A DNA stretch of 36,996 nt from Polaromonas sp. (GCF_030680935.1 NZ_JAUXUP010000076.1:1-36996); one strand, 5' to 3'; positions 16,089 to 25,234 are shown, counted from the stretch's first letter. Translations and numbers: made by a program. Notes: generated by a model from the sequence alone, not told the origin.

Positions 16089-16910
16089 TCAATATTCCAG
16101 CCGCTCCGGCCGTATCTCCTGCAGGATGGTCGTGGCGATTTCTTCAATCGACTTGGTGGTGGTGGACAGCCAGCGAATGCCCTCGCGCCGCATCATGGCC
16201 TCTGCCTCATGGATCTCATTGCGACAGTTCACCAGGCTGGCGTAGTTGGAATTGGGCCGACGTTCGTTGCGGATTTGCGCCAGGCGCTCGGGTGCAATCG
16301 TCAACCCAAATATTTTCTTTCGGTGTGGCACCAATGCCGGCGGCAGTTGACGCCGCTCGAAATCTTCCGGAATCAGGGGGTAGTTGGAAGCCTTCAGTCC
16401 GTACTGCATGGCCAGATACAGCGAGGTCGGGGTTTTGCCGCTGCGGCTGACACCCACCAGGATCACGTCCGAACCCTGCAAGTCCTTGTTGCTCTGGCCG
16501 TCGTCATGCGCCAGCGAAAAATTGATCGCTTCAATGCGGTCGTCGTATTCCTTGCTTTTCGAGGCATCCGAAAATCGGCCAACCCGGTGATTCGATTTGA
16601 TCCCAAGCTCGGTCTCCAGTGGCGCCACAAAGGTGCCAAACATGTCCAGGAGCATGCCGTGGCAATGGGTTTTGATGACCGCCAGGATTTCCATATTGAC
16701 CAGGGTGGTGAACACAATCGGACGTTTTCCCTCCAGCTCAGCCGCGTGGTTGATCTGGCGTATGGCCTGGTGGGCCTTGTCTACCGTGTCGATAAATGGC
16801 AGCCTGATATGCCGGGCCTTGAACTCAAACTGAGCCAGGATGGCATTGCCAAAGGTCTCGGCGGTGATGCCGGTTCCGTCAGAGATGAAAAACACGGTGC
16901 GGTTGGGCAT
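16089..16910 (-). CDS. ppsR: PEP synthase regulatory protein (bifunctional kinase/pyrophosphorylase)
   Basis: A 273-residue DUF299 protein that inactivates PEP synthase by ADP-dependent phosphorylation of a threonine and reactivates it by phosphate-dependent removal. The start [19 protein letters not shown] is the family N terminus. The nucleotide-binding P-loop-like motif [16 protein letters not shown] is near residues 152-167. It is divergent from ppsA, its expected target, with 177 bases between, which supports the PEP synthase type and not the PPDK type. Confidence 0.96.
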   Translation of the reverse strand: MPNRTVFFISDGTGITAETFGNAILAQFEFKARHIRLPFIDTVDKAHQAIRQINHAAELEGKRPIVFTTLVNMEILAVIKTHCHGMLLDMFGTFVAPLETELGIKSNHRVGRFSDASKSKEYDDRIEAINFSLAHDDGQSNKDLQGSDVILVGVSRSGKTPTSLYLAMQYGLKASNYPLIPEDFERRQLPPALVPHRKKIFGLTIAPERLAQIRNERRPNSNYASLVNCRNEIHEAEAMMRREGIRWLSTTTKSIEEIATTILQEIRPERLEY

Positions 16911-16968
16911 GGCAAAGGGTCAGGTAGGTGAAAGGTGAGGGCGCTTGCCAGAGGTCTCGGCCCCCTAC

Positions 16969-16990
16969 AATCGGGACAATTATCCCGATT
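16969..16990. promoter_or_regulatory. Inverted repeat between ppsR and ppsA, possible operator
   Basis: AATCGGGA and TCCCGATT are a perfect 8-base inverted repeat separated by CAATTA. It is centred about 70 bases from the ppsR start and 108 from the ppsA start. Neither arm has a T-run, so it is more like a protein-binding site than a terminator. The protein is unknown. Confidence 0.6.
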
Positions 16991-17087
16991 CTGATGCCAT
17001 GCCCCGCACCGACCCCCTAGAACAACAACAAGGTTGCCTGCCGCGCATGCGCCGCATCCCGGTTTTTAAACCTCCCGGAGTATTTTC

Positions 17088-19487
17088 ATGTCCAACCTTT
17101 TTGAGCCGACCGCCCTGGTCGTACCGTTTGAAAACCTGAGGATGACGGATGTCGAGGCCGTCGGCGGAAAAAACGCCAGCCTCGGCGAGATGATCTCGCA
17201 ACTGCCCACCGGGCCCCAGGGTGTGCGGGTGCCGACCGGCTTTGCCACCACCGCCCACGCCTTCCGCGTGTTCCTGGCCCACGATGGCCTGGATAAAAAA
17301 ATCAATGCGCTGCTCGACGCGCTCAACACCGAAGACGTGCGCGCTCTGGCCGAAACCGGCAGCAAGATCCGCGCGCTGGTCGAGGCCCAACCCTTTCCGC
17401 CGGAACTGGCCCAGGCCGTACGCGACAGCTTCGCCACGCTGAGCGCCGGCAATGTGCAGGCCAGTTTCGCCGTGCGTTCATCCGCCACCGCCGAGGATTT
17501 GCCCGACGCGTCCTTCGCCGGTCAGCAGGAAACTTTTTTGAATGTGGTCGGCATCGAGGACGTGCTGCACAAGATGAAAGAGGTGTTTGCCTCGCTCTAC
17601 AACGACCGTGCTATCAGCTACCGCGTGCACCAGGGGTTTGCCCACGCCGACGTGGCCTTGTCGGCAGGCGTACAGCGGATGGTGCGCAGCGACTTGGGTG
17701 CAGCTGGCGTAATGTTCACCATCGACACGGAAAGCGGCTTTGAAGATGTGGTGTTCATCACCTCAAGTTATGGCCTGGGCGAGACCGTGGTTCAGGGGGC
17801 CGTCAATCCCGACGAGTTCTACGTTCACAAGCCCATGCTCAAGGCCGGCAATCGTTGCGTGATCCGCCGCAACCTGGGGAGCAAGCTGCTGCAGATGGAA
17901 TTCACCACTGCGGATGAGAAAAAAGCCGGCGGCAAGCTGGTCAAGACCACCGACGTGCCGGCCGAACTGCGCAACCGCTACTCGCTGAGCGATGCTGACG
18001 TTGAACAGCTGGCGCGTTATGCCGTGATCATCGAGGACCACTACGGCCGTCCCATGGACATCGAGTGGGGCAAAGACGGCACAGACGGCGAGCTCTACAT
18101 CCTGCAGGCGCGCCCCGAAACCGTCAAAAGCCAGTCCAAAGGCAAGGCGGAGCAACGCTACAAACTCAAGGGAAGCGGTACTGTGCTGGCTGAAGGCCGC
18201 GCGATTGGGCAAAAGATAGGCACCGGCCCTGTGCGCATTGTTCGCGATATCAGCCAGATGGACCAGGTCCAGCCCGGCGATGTGCTGGTGACCGACATGA
18301 CGGACCCGAATTGGGAGCCGGTCATGAAACGCGCCAGCGCCATTGTCACCAACCGCGGCGGCCGCACTTGCCACGCTGCGATCATTGCACGTGAACTGGG
18401 GATACCTGCCGTGGTGGGTTGCGGGGACGCCACTGAAATGCTCAAGGATGGCATGTTGGTCACCGTAAGCTGCGCTGAAGGCGATACGGGCAATATTTAC
18501 GACGGCTTGCTGGAGACCGAGGTGACCGAGGTGCAGCGCGGCGAGATGCCGCCGATTGAGATCAAGATCATGATGAATGTGGGCAACCCGCAACTGGCGT
18601 TTGACTTCTGCCAGATACCCAACCACGGCGTGGGACTGGCGCGGCTCGAGTTCATCATCAACAACAACATCGGCGTGCATCCGAAGGCGATTCTCGACTA
18701 CCCCAATGTCGATGCGGATCTGAAAAAGGCAGTCGAAAGTGTCGCGCGCGGGCATGCGTCACCGCGAGCCTTCTATGTGGACAAAGTGGCTGAAGGCATC
18801 GCCACACTGGCGGCAGCCTTCTGGCCCAAGCCTGTGATTGTGCGTCTGTCCGACTTCAAGTCCAACGAGTACCGCAAGTTGATTGGCGGCTCGCGTTATG
18901 AGCCGGAAGAAGAAAATCCGATGCTGGGCTTTCGCGGTGCGGCGCGCTACCTGAGCCCCGACTTTGCCGACGCTTTTGCCATGGAGTGTGAGGCGCTCAA
19001 ACGTGTGCGTAACGACATGGGGCTCACAAATGTCGAAGTGATGGTGCCATTTGTCCGTACGCTGGGCCAGGCCAAGGCCGTGACCGAGTTGTTGGCAAAA
19101 CACGGCCTCAGGCGCGGTGAGCGGGGGCTGCGCATCATCATGATGTGCGAAGTGCCGAGCAATGCAGTGCTGGCGGATCAGTTCCTCGAGTACTTCGACG
19201 GTTTTTCGATTGGCTCCAACGATTTGACACAGCTGACCCTGGGGCTGGACCGCGATTCCGGTCTGGAAATTCTGGCCAGGGACTTTGACGAGCGGGACCC
19301 CGCGGTCAAGGCTTTGCTGAGCCAGGCGATCGCAGCCTGCAAGCGCCAGGGTAAATATGTGGGCATATGTGGCCAGGGTCCCAGCGACCATCCTGATTTC
19401 GCAGTCTGGTTGAAGGAGCAGGGCATAGGCTCGATCTCTCTCAATCCAGACACCGTGATTGATACCTGGAAGCGCCTGGCCAACTGA
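17088..19487 (+). CDS. ppsA: Phosphoenolpyruvate synthase
   Basis: A 799-residue enzyme converting pyruvate and ATP to PEP, AMP and phosphate, used in gluconeogenesis. The ATP-grasp-like N-terminal domain (1-about 345) includes [11 protein letters not shown] and [19 protein letters not shown]. The swivelling phosphohistidine domain carries H429 in [15 protein letters not shown], with T427 two residues earlier, the site PpsR modifies in known systems. The C-terminal PEP-binding barrel contains [10 protein letters not shown] and [25 protein letters not shown] ribosome-binding site precedes ATG 17088. Length and motifs are complete. Confidence 0.98.
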   Translation: MSNLFEPTALVVPFENLRMTDVEAVGGKNASLGEMISQLPTGPQGVRVPTGFATTAHAFRVFLAHDGLDKKINALLDALNTEDVRALAETGSKIRALVEAQPFPPELAQAVRDSFATLSAGNVQASFAVRSSATAEDLPDASFAGQQETFLNVVGIEDVLHKMKEVFASLYNDRAISYRVHQGFAHADVALSAGVQRMVRSDLGAAGVMFTIDTESGFEDVVFITSSYGLGETVVQGAVNPDEFYVHKPMLKAGNRCVIRRNLGSKLLQMEFTTADEKKAGGKLVKTTDVPAELRNRYSLSDADVEQLARYAVIIEDHYGRPMDIEWGKDGTDGELYILQARPETVKSQSKGKAEQRYKLKGSGTVLAEGRAIGQKIGTGPVRIVRDISQMDQVQPGDVLVTDMTDPNWEPVMKRASAIVTNRGGRTCHAAIIARELGIPAVVGCGDATEMLKDGMLVTVSCAEGDTGNIYDGLLETEVTEVQRGEMPPIEIKIMMNVGNPQLAFDFCQIPNHGVGLARLEFIINNNIGVHPKAILDYPNVDADLKKAVESVARGHASPRAFYVDKVAEGIATLAAAFWPKPVIVRLSDFKSNEYRKLIGGSRYEPEEENPMLGFRGAARYLSPDFADAFAMECEALKRVRNDMGLTNVEVMVPFVRTLGQAKAVTELLAKHGLRRGERGLRIIMMCEVPSNAVLADQFLEYFDGFSIGSNDLTQLTLGLDRDSGLEILARDFDERDPAVKALLSQAIAACKRQGKYVGICGQGPSDHPDFAVWLKEQGIGSISLNPDTVIDTWKRLAN

Positions 19488-19771
19488 GAGCCCGTCCGGG
19501 GATCTGCGGGGTGTCTGAGGTGCGCATGATACGCAGCCGTAAGCTGCTACAGCCGCGCCCTTGCTTGCCACCTCAGCCCGCTGGCAGCGACATCCGCACA
19601 GCCGCGATCGCTTCTTGTGATTACATCTTTGGTTTTACGGGCTGCCTGAGCGGGCGTAAACCAAGGGAAAGTCCTAGGAGGGTTTGAACTGCCTGTGCGA
19701 GGCAGGTTGATGTTTTGTAAGAAGTGGGTAAGTACCAGGGCAACAATCAGGCCATCGTTGCCAAGGGTTAC
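19488..19771. other. Intergenic region with structured leader before the symporter cluster
   Basis: No convincing ORF is seen. A stem can be drawn between TTGGTTTTACG (about 19628-19638) and CGTAAACCAA (about 19655-19664), with one bulge. A second hairpin pairs CTGCCT and AGGCAG around GTGCG (about 19690-19706). There is no T-run after either, so they look like a 5' leader structure and not a terminator. I do not recognise a known riboswitch. Confidence 0.45.
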
Positions 19772-20068
19772 ATGCTTTTTACTGTGTCCACTCTCAAATT
19801 AATAGCAGAGATTGCCTTGCTTGCGCTGTTCGGGCAGTGGGTATTGGGGCTGCTCGCAGGTGCGAAGAGGGATGCCAACCTCTTCTATCAGATACTGCAG
19901 ATTGTGGGCAAGCCCTTTGTCCTGGCAACCCGTGTCATCACCCCCAAGCAGATCATTGACCGCCACGTACCGCTCGTGGCTTTCCTGTTGTTGCTGTTTG
20001 TCTGGCTTGCTGCAACCGTCATGAAAATCAAGACCTGCCTTGAAATCGGCGTGGAGCTTTGCAAATGA
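19772..20068 (+). CDS. Small membrane protein of unknown function
   Basis: I do not recognise the family. From ATG 19772, with AAGGG six bases upstream, it has 98 residues and two hydrophobic spans (about 8-28 and 66-84) joined by a hydrophilic loop that is mixed in charge, with a short C-terminal tail containing two cysteines. A longer GTG start at 19724 has no better site. Its stop overlaps the start of the TPR gene by ATGA, so the two are coupled. Both precede a two-subunit sodium symporter, which suggests a role in assembly or regulation of that transporter, but this is inference only. Confidence 0.75.
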   Translation: MLFTVSTLKLIAEIALLALFGQWVLGLLAGAKRDANLFYQILQIVGKPFVLATRVITPKQIIDRHVPLVAFLLLLFVWLAATVMKIKTCLEIGVELCK

Positions 20069-20643
20069 GTACAACTCTGGCGTATTGGTATCTCAAGCTG
20101 CAAGCCTTGGCCCTGCTGGTTTTTGGGCGGCAGCAGACTGCACTGAGGCGCTTTGACGAGATGCTGAGCTTGCGACCGCACGATCGCTACGCGCTGGCCA
20201 GCCGCGCCCACTTACTGGCGCAACTTGGCGACAATCAAGGTGCGGTCGCTGCCCTTCAACTTCTGGCTGACGGATACCCCGACAATGCCGCCGCCTGGTT
20301 CAATCTGGCCTACATGCTGGAAGAAACCGGTCGTCATGCGGAAGCCGAGCCCGCGTTCCGTCGCGCGTTGGATATCGAGCCCAAGATGGACCGCGCCTGG
20401 TACGGCCTGGCGCTGCTTTTGATCCGCGACCGCCGCTTCGACGAGGCGGTACAGGCGCTCAAGAAAAACACAGAACTGCAACCCATGAGCCCGTTCGGCT
20501 GGTATCAGCTTGCGCGCGTTCATGTTGACAGGCAAGACCCCGATGAGGCGGTGAAGGTTATTCGCCACCTCAAACGGTTTGAGCCTAAAGTGGCCGCCCA
20601 GCTGGAGCGCGAGACGGGACTGAGCGTTGCTCAGTCTTCCTGA
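20065..20643 (+). CDS. Tetratricopeptide repeat protein
   Basis: A 192-residue protein made mostly of TPR helices. Recognisable repeat units include RYALASRAHLLAQLGDNQGA, the unit starting AAAWFNLAYMLEETGRHAEA, the unit RAWYGLALLLIRDRRFDEA and the unit FGWYQLARVHVDRQDPDEA, covering about residues 47-170. The N terminus (AYWYLKLQALALLVFG) is hydrophobic and might be membrane-associated. TPRs mediate protein contacts; the partner is unknown. It starts at ATG 20065, overlapping the previous stop, and is followed by a 138-base gap before the DUF4212 gene. Confidence 0.88.
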   Translation: MSTTLAYWYLKLQALALLVFGRQQTALRRFDEMLSLRPHDRYALASRAHLLAQLGDNQGAVAALQLLADGYPDNAAAWFNLAYMLEETGRHAEAEPAFRRALDIEPKMDRAWYGLALLLIRDRRFDEAVQALKKNTELQPMSPFGWYQLARVHVDRQDPDEAVKVIRHLKRFEPKVAAQLERETGLSVAQSS

Positions 20644-20781
20644 CGCAGACCGCCTGAGCGGGTATTTGAAGGCCGGGGTCCGCCCAGGCTTATAAGGCAC
20701 GATCCGGCTTGCAGGCCACGCTTGGGGACAAGTGGTGATCGTGATGTGCCCGCAAGGGTGTTGTTGATGGAGGCAAGTGTT

Positions 20782-21042
20782 ATGCAGTTGACTGACAACC
20801 ATCGCCGTTATTGGCGCAAGAACCTCAATATCACGGGCATCCTGCTCGTGATCTGGTTCGTCGTGACGTTCGTCGTGAGTTATTACGCACGCGAATTGAG
20901 CTTCAATTTCTTTGGCTGGCCATTCAGTTTCTGGATGGGAGCGCAAGGGGCTCTGGTGATTTACGTCGCCATCATCGGGTATTACGCCTGGTACATGGGC
21001 AAGCTCGATATTGAGCACGGCGTTCAAGAAAGCGAGGAATAA
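20782..21042 (+). CDS. DUF4212 protein, small subunit of sodium:solute symporter
   Basis: An 86-residue membrane protein with two transmembrane helices (about 16-36 and 48-70). The pattern of an N-terminal HRRYWRKNL motif, the FxFFGWPFSFWMGAQG turn and a YYAWYMGKLD end is typical of DUF4212, the small partner of VC_2705-type symporters. ATG 20782 has GGAGG ten bases upstream. The large subunit starts two bases after its stop. Together they probably form one transporter. Confidence 0.92.
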   Translation: MQLTDNHRRYWRKNLNITGILLVIWFVVTFVVSYYARELSFNFFGWPFSFWMGAQGALVIYVAIIGYYAWYMGKLDIEHGVQESEE

Positions 21043-21044
21043 TC

Positions 21045-23162
21045 ATGGCTGGAATGTTTGGTAATGATGCTGGCACCAATACTGCCGCATCCAACGCTGC
21101 CTTCAAGCAAGGTCTGGGCAAGGTCTACAAATGGTACACGGGGGGCTTCCTGGCCTTTGTCGTTGTGCTGGCCGTACTCGAACAGATGGGCCTGTCCCGT
21201 CAGTGGATCGGCCTGATTTTCCTGCTGGCCACCATCGGTCTTTATGCCGGCATCGGCATCATGAGCCGTACCACGGACGCTGCCGAGTACTACGTGGCAG
21301 GTCGTCGCGTACCGGCTGTATACAACGGTATGGCCACGGGTGCTGACTGGATGTCTGCTGCGTCCTTCATTGGTATGGCCGGTACGCTTTACCTGACGGG
21401 TTACAGCGGCCTTGCCTTCATCATGGGATGGACAGGCGGTTACTGTCTGGTGGCGCTGTTTCTTGCGCCCTACCTGCGCAAGTTCGGCCAGTTCACCATC
21501 CCTGACTTTCTGGGTGAACGGTACGGCGGCAACCTGCCGCGTTTCCTCGGTATCGTCGCTGCGATTTTGTGCTCCTTCACCTACGTGGTGGCACAAATTT
21601 ACGGCGTCGGTCTGATCACCGCACGTTTGACGGGTGTGGCTTTCGAGCTCGGTATTTTCCTGGGCTTGGGCGGCATTCTGGTCTGCTCCTTCCTGGGCGG
21701 CATGCGTGCAGTGACCTGGACACAGGTGGCCCAGTACATCATCCTGATTGTGGCCTACATGATTCCGGTGGTGTGGCTGTCGGTCAAGCAGACCAACGTG
21801 CCGATTCCGCAAGCCATCTATGGCTTCCAGTTGCAAAAAGTGACTGCCAAGGAAAAAGAGCTGACCACCAATGCCAAAGAAGTTGAAGTGCGCGAGATCT
21901 TCAAGCAACGTTCTGCGGCTCTGGCTGCCAAGCTGAAAGACCCTGCCACTGCACTGGCCGCCGACAAGGCCGCTGCCGAGAAATCGGTCGCAGACCTGAA
22001 AGCCGCCAATGGTGCATTGTCGGAAATTTCCGCTGCTGAAAAAGCGCTGGCTGCCGTGCCGAAAGATGCAGCAGCTGCTACGAAAGCCTGGACGGCCGCC
22101 AAGGCCGGCGCTGACGTCAAATCCCGACCACTCAACGGCATGCCGCCACATGCGCAGCAATTTGCCGGTGATCCGAATGGCGATGCAGCTGCCCAGAAAG
22201 CCTACGACGTGTCGCGTCGCAACTTCCTGGCGCTGATTTTCTGCCTGATGGTGGGTACTGCTGCGCTGCCGCACATCCTGATGCGTTATTACACGGTGCC
22301 CAGCGTGAAGGAAGCGCGGCAATCGGTAACCTGGTCGCTGTTCTTCATCTTCCTGCTGTATTTCACGGCGCCGGCCCTGGCTGTGCTGGTGAAATACGAG
22401 GTATTCACGGTGTTGATTGGCACGCCGTTCAACGCGCTACCGGACTGGATATCCGCCTGGAACAAGGTTGACCCGTCACTGCTGTCGGTGGTGGACATCA
22501 ACAAGGACGGTATTTTGCAGCTCAACGAGATGTCCATCGGTGGTGACATCATTGTGCTGGCTGGTCCCGCGATTGGCGGCCTGCCGTATGTGGTGTCTGG
22601 CCTGGTGGCTGCCGGTGGTCTGGCTGCGGCGCTGTCAACTGCTGACGGCCTGCTGCTGACGATTGCCAATGCGTTGAGCCATGACCTGTACTACAAAATG
22701 ATCGACCCGAACGCATCGACCGCACGCCGCGTGACCATCTCCAAGGTCTTGTTGCTGGTGGTTGCCCTGTGTGCCGCTTATGTGGCTGCCCAGAAACCGG
22801 CCGACAGTCTGTTCCTGGTCTCTGCGGCGTTCTCGTTCGCTGCGGCAGCGTTCTTCCCGGCGCTGACCTTGGGGATCTTCTGGAAACGAGCCACTGGTAT
22901 TGCCGCCTCCCTGGGCATGATCGCTGGTCTGGGCACCACGTTCTTCTACATGGTTACCACCCAGCCCTGGATGCGCGGTCTGTTCGGCATCACCTCACCG
23001 ATTCAGCTCTGGTGGGACATCCAGCCGATCTCGGCCGGATTGTTCGGTGTGCCTGTTGGCTTCGCCGTGATCATCCTGGTCAGCCTGGTGACCCCTGCGC
23101 CTAGCCGCAAGATCCAGGAACTGGTCGAGCATGTGCGTTACCCAACGCTGCGTGCAGCCTGA
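21045..23162 (+). CDS. Sodium:solute symporter, VC_2705 family, with insert domains
   Basis: A 705-residue member of the sodium:solute symporter (SSS) superfamily. The SSS signature is visible around residues 77-118 (DAAEYYVAGRRVPAVYNGMATGADWMSAASF in part) and 122-230. It is longer than a typical SSS core of 500-550 residues because of an Ala/Lys/Glu-rich segment at about 262-380 between two transmembrane helices, predicted to be helical or coiled coil. A second hydrophilic loop at about 460-500 contains a 12-residue EF-hand-like loop (D484 to E495). The substrate is unknown; relatives take up organic acids such as acetate. It ends at a strong terminator. Confidence 0.92.
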   Translation: MAGMFGNDAGTNTAASNAAFKQGLGKVYKWYTGGFLAFVVVLAVLEQMGLSRQWIGLIFLLATIGLYAGIGIMSRTTDAAEYYVAGRRVPAVYNGMATGADWMSAASFIGMAGTLYLTGYSGLAFIMGWTGGYCLVALFLAPYLRKFGQFTIPDFLGERYGGNLPRFLGIVAAILCSFTYVVAQIYGVGLITARLTGVAFELGIFLGLGGILVCSFLGGMRAVTWTQVAQYIILIVAYMIPVVWLSVKQTNVPIPQAIYGFQLQKVTAKEKELTTNAKEVEVREIFKQRSAALAAKLKDPATALAADKAAAEKSVADLKAANGALSEISAAEKALAAVPKDAAAATKAWTAAKAGADVKSRPLNGMPPHAQQFAGDPNGDAAAQKAYDVSRRNFLALIFCLMVGTAALPHILMRYYTVPSVKEARQSVTWSLFFIFLLYFTAPALAVLVKYEVFTVLIGTPFNALPDWISAWNKVDPSLLSVVDINKDGILQLNEMSIGGDIIVLAGPAIGGLPYVVSGLVAAGGLAAALSTADGLLLTIANALSHDLYYKMIDPNASTARRVTISKVLLLVVALCAAYVAAQKPADSLFLVSAAFSFAAAAFFPALTLGIFWKRATGIAASLGMIAGLGTTFFYMVTTQPWMRGLFGITSPIQLWWDIQPISAGLFGVPVGFAVIILVSLVTPAPSRKIQELVEHVRYPTLRAA

Positions 23163-23203
23163 TGAGCAGGGTCACAGTCATGTGATCTGATCTTCATCAG
23201 ATA

Positions 23204-23237
23204 AAAAGCCCGGCAACGCGAGTTGCCGGGCTTTTTT
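23204..23237. terminator. Strong terminator after the symporter
   Basis: AAAAGCCCGGCAAC and GTTGCCGGGCTTTT form a 14-base perfect stem with loop GCGA, followed by a T-run. Confidence 0.95.
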
Positions 23238-23497
23238 CATGGGTGGGTGTTTTCACCGACCCGGACGTCCGCGAGGGCTCTCCAGCCAGGCACGGGCCTT
23301 CAACTCAGGAAGGGGCCGCGGATCTGGCTTTGCCAGTCCGCAGGCGCAGCGGCCCCCTTGGGCTGGTGCCTGCGGCTCCGAACCTGCTTGAGCAGGTTTG
23401 GACAGGCAACAGAAGCGAAGCCTCTGGCGAGCGGCGGCCTGCAAGGTGCGGGAGCTAGGCGAAGTGAGCGAACGCGGGGGCCATATCTCAAGCGGTA

Positions 23498-23503
23498 TAT
23501 AAT
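23498..23503 (+). promoter_or_regulatory. -10 box of the ribosomal operon
   Basis: TATAAT within TATATAAT, 68 bases before rpsF. No clear -35 element is seen in the GC-rich sequence upstream. Confidence 0.55.
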
Positions 23504-23570
23504 CATGGGCTTCGCCTTGCTGCACCCTTAACGACGCTGGGGCAGCTTTCATCAACCACAAGGAGAGTTT

Positions 23571-23936
23571 ATGCGTCATTACGAGATCGTCTTGCTGATC
23601 CATCCGGATCAAAGCGAGCAAGTCCCAGCCATGCTGGAACGTTACAAGGGCATGATCACTGCCGGCGGTGGAAAAATCCACCGTGTTGAAGACTGGGGCC
23701 GCCGTCAGCTGGTGTACCTGATCCAGAAGCTTGCCAAGGCACACTATCTGTGTATCAACATTGAAGCCAGCCAGGCCGTGATGGATGAAATTGAGCATGC
23801 GTTCAAGTTCAACGATGCCGTTTTGCGCCACCTGACTGTGGTCAAGAAGAAGGCCGAAACCGGCCCGTCCCTCATGATGCGCAACGTCGAGCGGGAAGAA
23901 GCCCGCAAGGCGCAGCAGCAGGAGTACGCGGCTTAA
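23571..23936 (+). CDS. rpsF: 30S ribosomal protein S6
   Basis: A 121-residue S6 protein. The start [19 protein letters not shown] and the pattern [14 protein letters not shown] are diagnostic. It binds S18 and 16S rRNA in the platform of the 30S subunit. AAGGAGAG lies just upstream of the ATG. It is the first gene of rpsF-priB-rpsR-rplI. Confidence 0.98.
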   Translation: MRHYEIVLLIHPDQSEQVPAMLERYKGMITAGGGKIHRVEDWGRRQLVYLIQKLAKAHYLCINIEASQAVMDEIEHAFKFNDAVLRHLTVVKKKAETGPSLMMRNVEREEARKAQQQEYAA

Positions 23937-23984
23937 TTGCCACCATGGTGTTAAACGACTCGCTGCCTTGAGATTGATCCAGCA

Positions 23985-24296
23985 GTGAACCACGTTGAAC
24001 TGACCGCTTGTATCGCCGAGGCCAGTCCTCTTCGCTACACGCCAGCTGGCATTCCTGCCGCCAACTTCGTTCTCGAACATGAGTCGGAGATGGTTGAATC
24101 AGGCACCACACGGCAGGTCAAATTGACGGTCAAGGCTGTTGCCTTTGGCGCGCTGGCTGAACAGACAGGCCGGCTGGCTTTAGGCAAAAGCTTCAGGTTC
24201 GCGGGTTTTCTGGTCAATGCGCGTGGCAGCAAAAGTGTCGTTTTTCATATCCAAGCTTTTTACCCAGTTTCTGAACAAGTACTGAACCCCCATTAA
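23985..24296 (+). CDS. priB: Primosomal replication protein PriB
   Basis: A 103-residue single-strand DNA-binding OB-fold protein that helps restart stalled forks with PriA. The start is GTG 23985 (protein begins [20 protein letters not shown]), as no ATG fits the frame. The motif [16 protein letters not shown] and the C-terminal FHIQAFYP match the family. The position between rpsF and rpsR is the standard one. Confidence 0.95.
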   Translation: MNHVELTACIAEASPLRYTPAGIPAANFVLEHESEMVESGTTRQVKLTVKAVAFGALAEQTGRLALGKSFRFAGFLVNARGSKSVVFHIQAFYPVSEQVLNPH

Positions 24297-24306
24297 GGAG
24301 TCCATC

Positions 24307-24591
24307 ATGCCCGGACCAAAACGTTTCAATAAAGACAAGCGCCCCAAGCGCAATACCCAATCCCTGCTGTTCAAACGCAAGCGTTTTTGCCGTTTTACAG
24401 CAGCTGGCGTTGAAGAAATCGACTACAAAGACATCGACACCCTGCGTGACTTTGTCTCTGAAAACGGAAAAATCATTCCCGCACGCCTGACCGGTACCCG
24501 CGCGATTTTCCAGCGTCAGGTCAACACCGCCGTGAAGCGCGCCCGTTTCCTCGCGATGCTGCCGTACAGCGACCAGCACCGTAGCCTGTAA
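24307..24591 (+). CDS. rpsR: 30S ribosomal protein S18
   Basis: A 94-residue basic protein. The core [19 protein letters not shown] and the end [18 protein letters not shown] are the S18 signature. It binds S6 in the 30S platform. AAGGAG precedes the start. Confidence 0.98.
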   Translation: MPGPKRFNKDKRPKRNTQSLLFKRKRFCRFTAAGVEEIDYKDIDTLRDFVSENGKIIPARLTGTRAIFQRQVNTAVKRARFLAMLPYSDQHRSL

Positions 24592-24602
24592 GGAGCACAA
24601 CC

Positions 24603-25055
24603 ATGCAAATCATTCTGCTCGACAAAGTTATCAACCTGGGCAATCTGGGTGAAGTCGTCAAGGTCAAAGACGGCTACGCACGCAACTTCCTGATCCCTTC
24701 CGGCCGCGCCCGTCGCGCCACCGCAGCGGCGATCAAGGAATTTGAAGTCAAACGCGCTGAACTTGAAAAATCTGCTGCAGCCAAGCTGGCTGCGTCGCAA
24801 GCCCAAGGCGAAAAACTAGGCGGTACCACCGTCAAGCTCACGCAAAAGGCCGGTGTGGATGGCCGCCTGTTTGGCTCCGTCACCAACCACGACATTTCGG
24901 CTGAACTGACCAAGCAGGGCTTCCCCGTGCTCAAGTCGCAAATCCGCATGCCCAACGGCCCGCTCAAGACGGTGGGTGACCACCCTGTGACAGTGGCCCT
25001 GCACACCGATGTGGCTGTGGACATCACGGTGACGGTGTACGGCGAATCTGCTTAA
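24603..25055 (+). CDS. rplI: 50S ribosomal protein L9
   Basis: A 150-residue protein with the L9 N-terminal domain ([21 protein letters not shown] and [13 protein letters not shown]), a long connecting helix and the C-terminal domain containing [12 protein letters not shown]. It is the last gene of the operon and is followed by a terminator. Confidence 0.98.
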   Translation: MQIILLDKVINLGNLGEVVKVKDGYARNFLIPSGRARRATAAAIKEFEVKRAELEKSAAAKLAASQAQGEKLGGTTVKLTQKAGVDGRLFGSVTNHDISAELTKQGFPVLKSQIRMPNGPLKTVGDHPVTVALHTDVAVDITVTVYGESA

Positions 25056-25083
25056 ACCGCCTCCAGCCCGGTTTTCCGGTCGC

Positions 25084-25111
25084 AAAAAAGCCGCTCCCTG
25101 AGCGGCTTTTT
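25084..25111 (+). terminator. Terminator of rpsF-priB-rpsR-rplI
   Basis: AAAAAGCCGCTC and GAGCGGCTTTTT-type arms pair around CCT, followed by T residues. Confidence 0.93.
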
Positions 25112-25137
25112 CAATGGTTCATCCATTCACATCTTGT

Positions 25138-25176
25138 ACAGGGTTGTACCCCTGTTATCAACGACTTATAAACAGG
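25138..25176 (+). promoter_or_regulatory. dnaB promoter with overlapping inverted repeats
   Basis: TTGTAC (25144-25149) and TATAAA (25167-25172) are separated by 17 bases, a good sigma-70 promoter. ACAGGG/CCCTGT arms (25138-25155) overlap the -35 box, and CCTGTT/AACAGG arms (25151-25156 and 25171-25176) flank the -10 box, so an operator is possible. Confidence 0.65.
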
Positions 25177-25234
25177 TTTTTACAGTGACGCCAGGCCACC
25201 TTGGCGCTAGCATGTAGAGCTGCCAAGGAAACCC

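Larger units (their letters stand above)
23163..23570. other. Intergenic region before rpsF: terminator, structured repeat-like element, promoter
   Basis: No real gene is seen in these 408 bases. The first 75 hold the terminator. From 23241 to about 23480 the sequence is GC-rich and full of inverted repeats: GGGTGGGTG/CACCGACCC (23241-23262), GGGGCCGC with GCGGCCCC enclosing CTGGC/GCCAG (about 23312-23355), and AACCTGCT/AGCAGGTT (23381-23398). This looks like a dispersed structured element, not unstructured spacer. The end carries TATAAT at 23498. Confidence 0.6.

Noticed and set aside
19790..19826. Possible sixth copy of the dispersed repeat at the start of the 98-residue membrane protein gene
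   Set aside because: ATAGC is present and TTGCTTGCGC follows, but the left arm matches at only three of five positions and no GGGCT box stands 20 bases downstream.
23253..24080. Long minus-strand ORF across rpsF and the upstream region
   Set aside because: It is antisense to rpsF and to the structured element, has low-complexity composition, and shows no recognisable domain.
25151..25176. DnaA boxes or a replication origin upstream of dnaB
   Set aside because: TTATCAAC is only loosely like a DnaA box, there is no cluster, and the sequence is better explained as a promoter.
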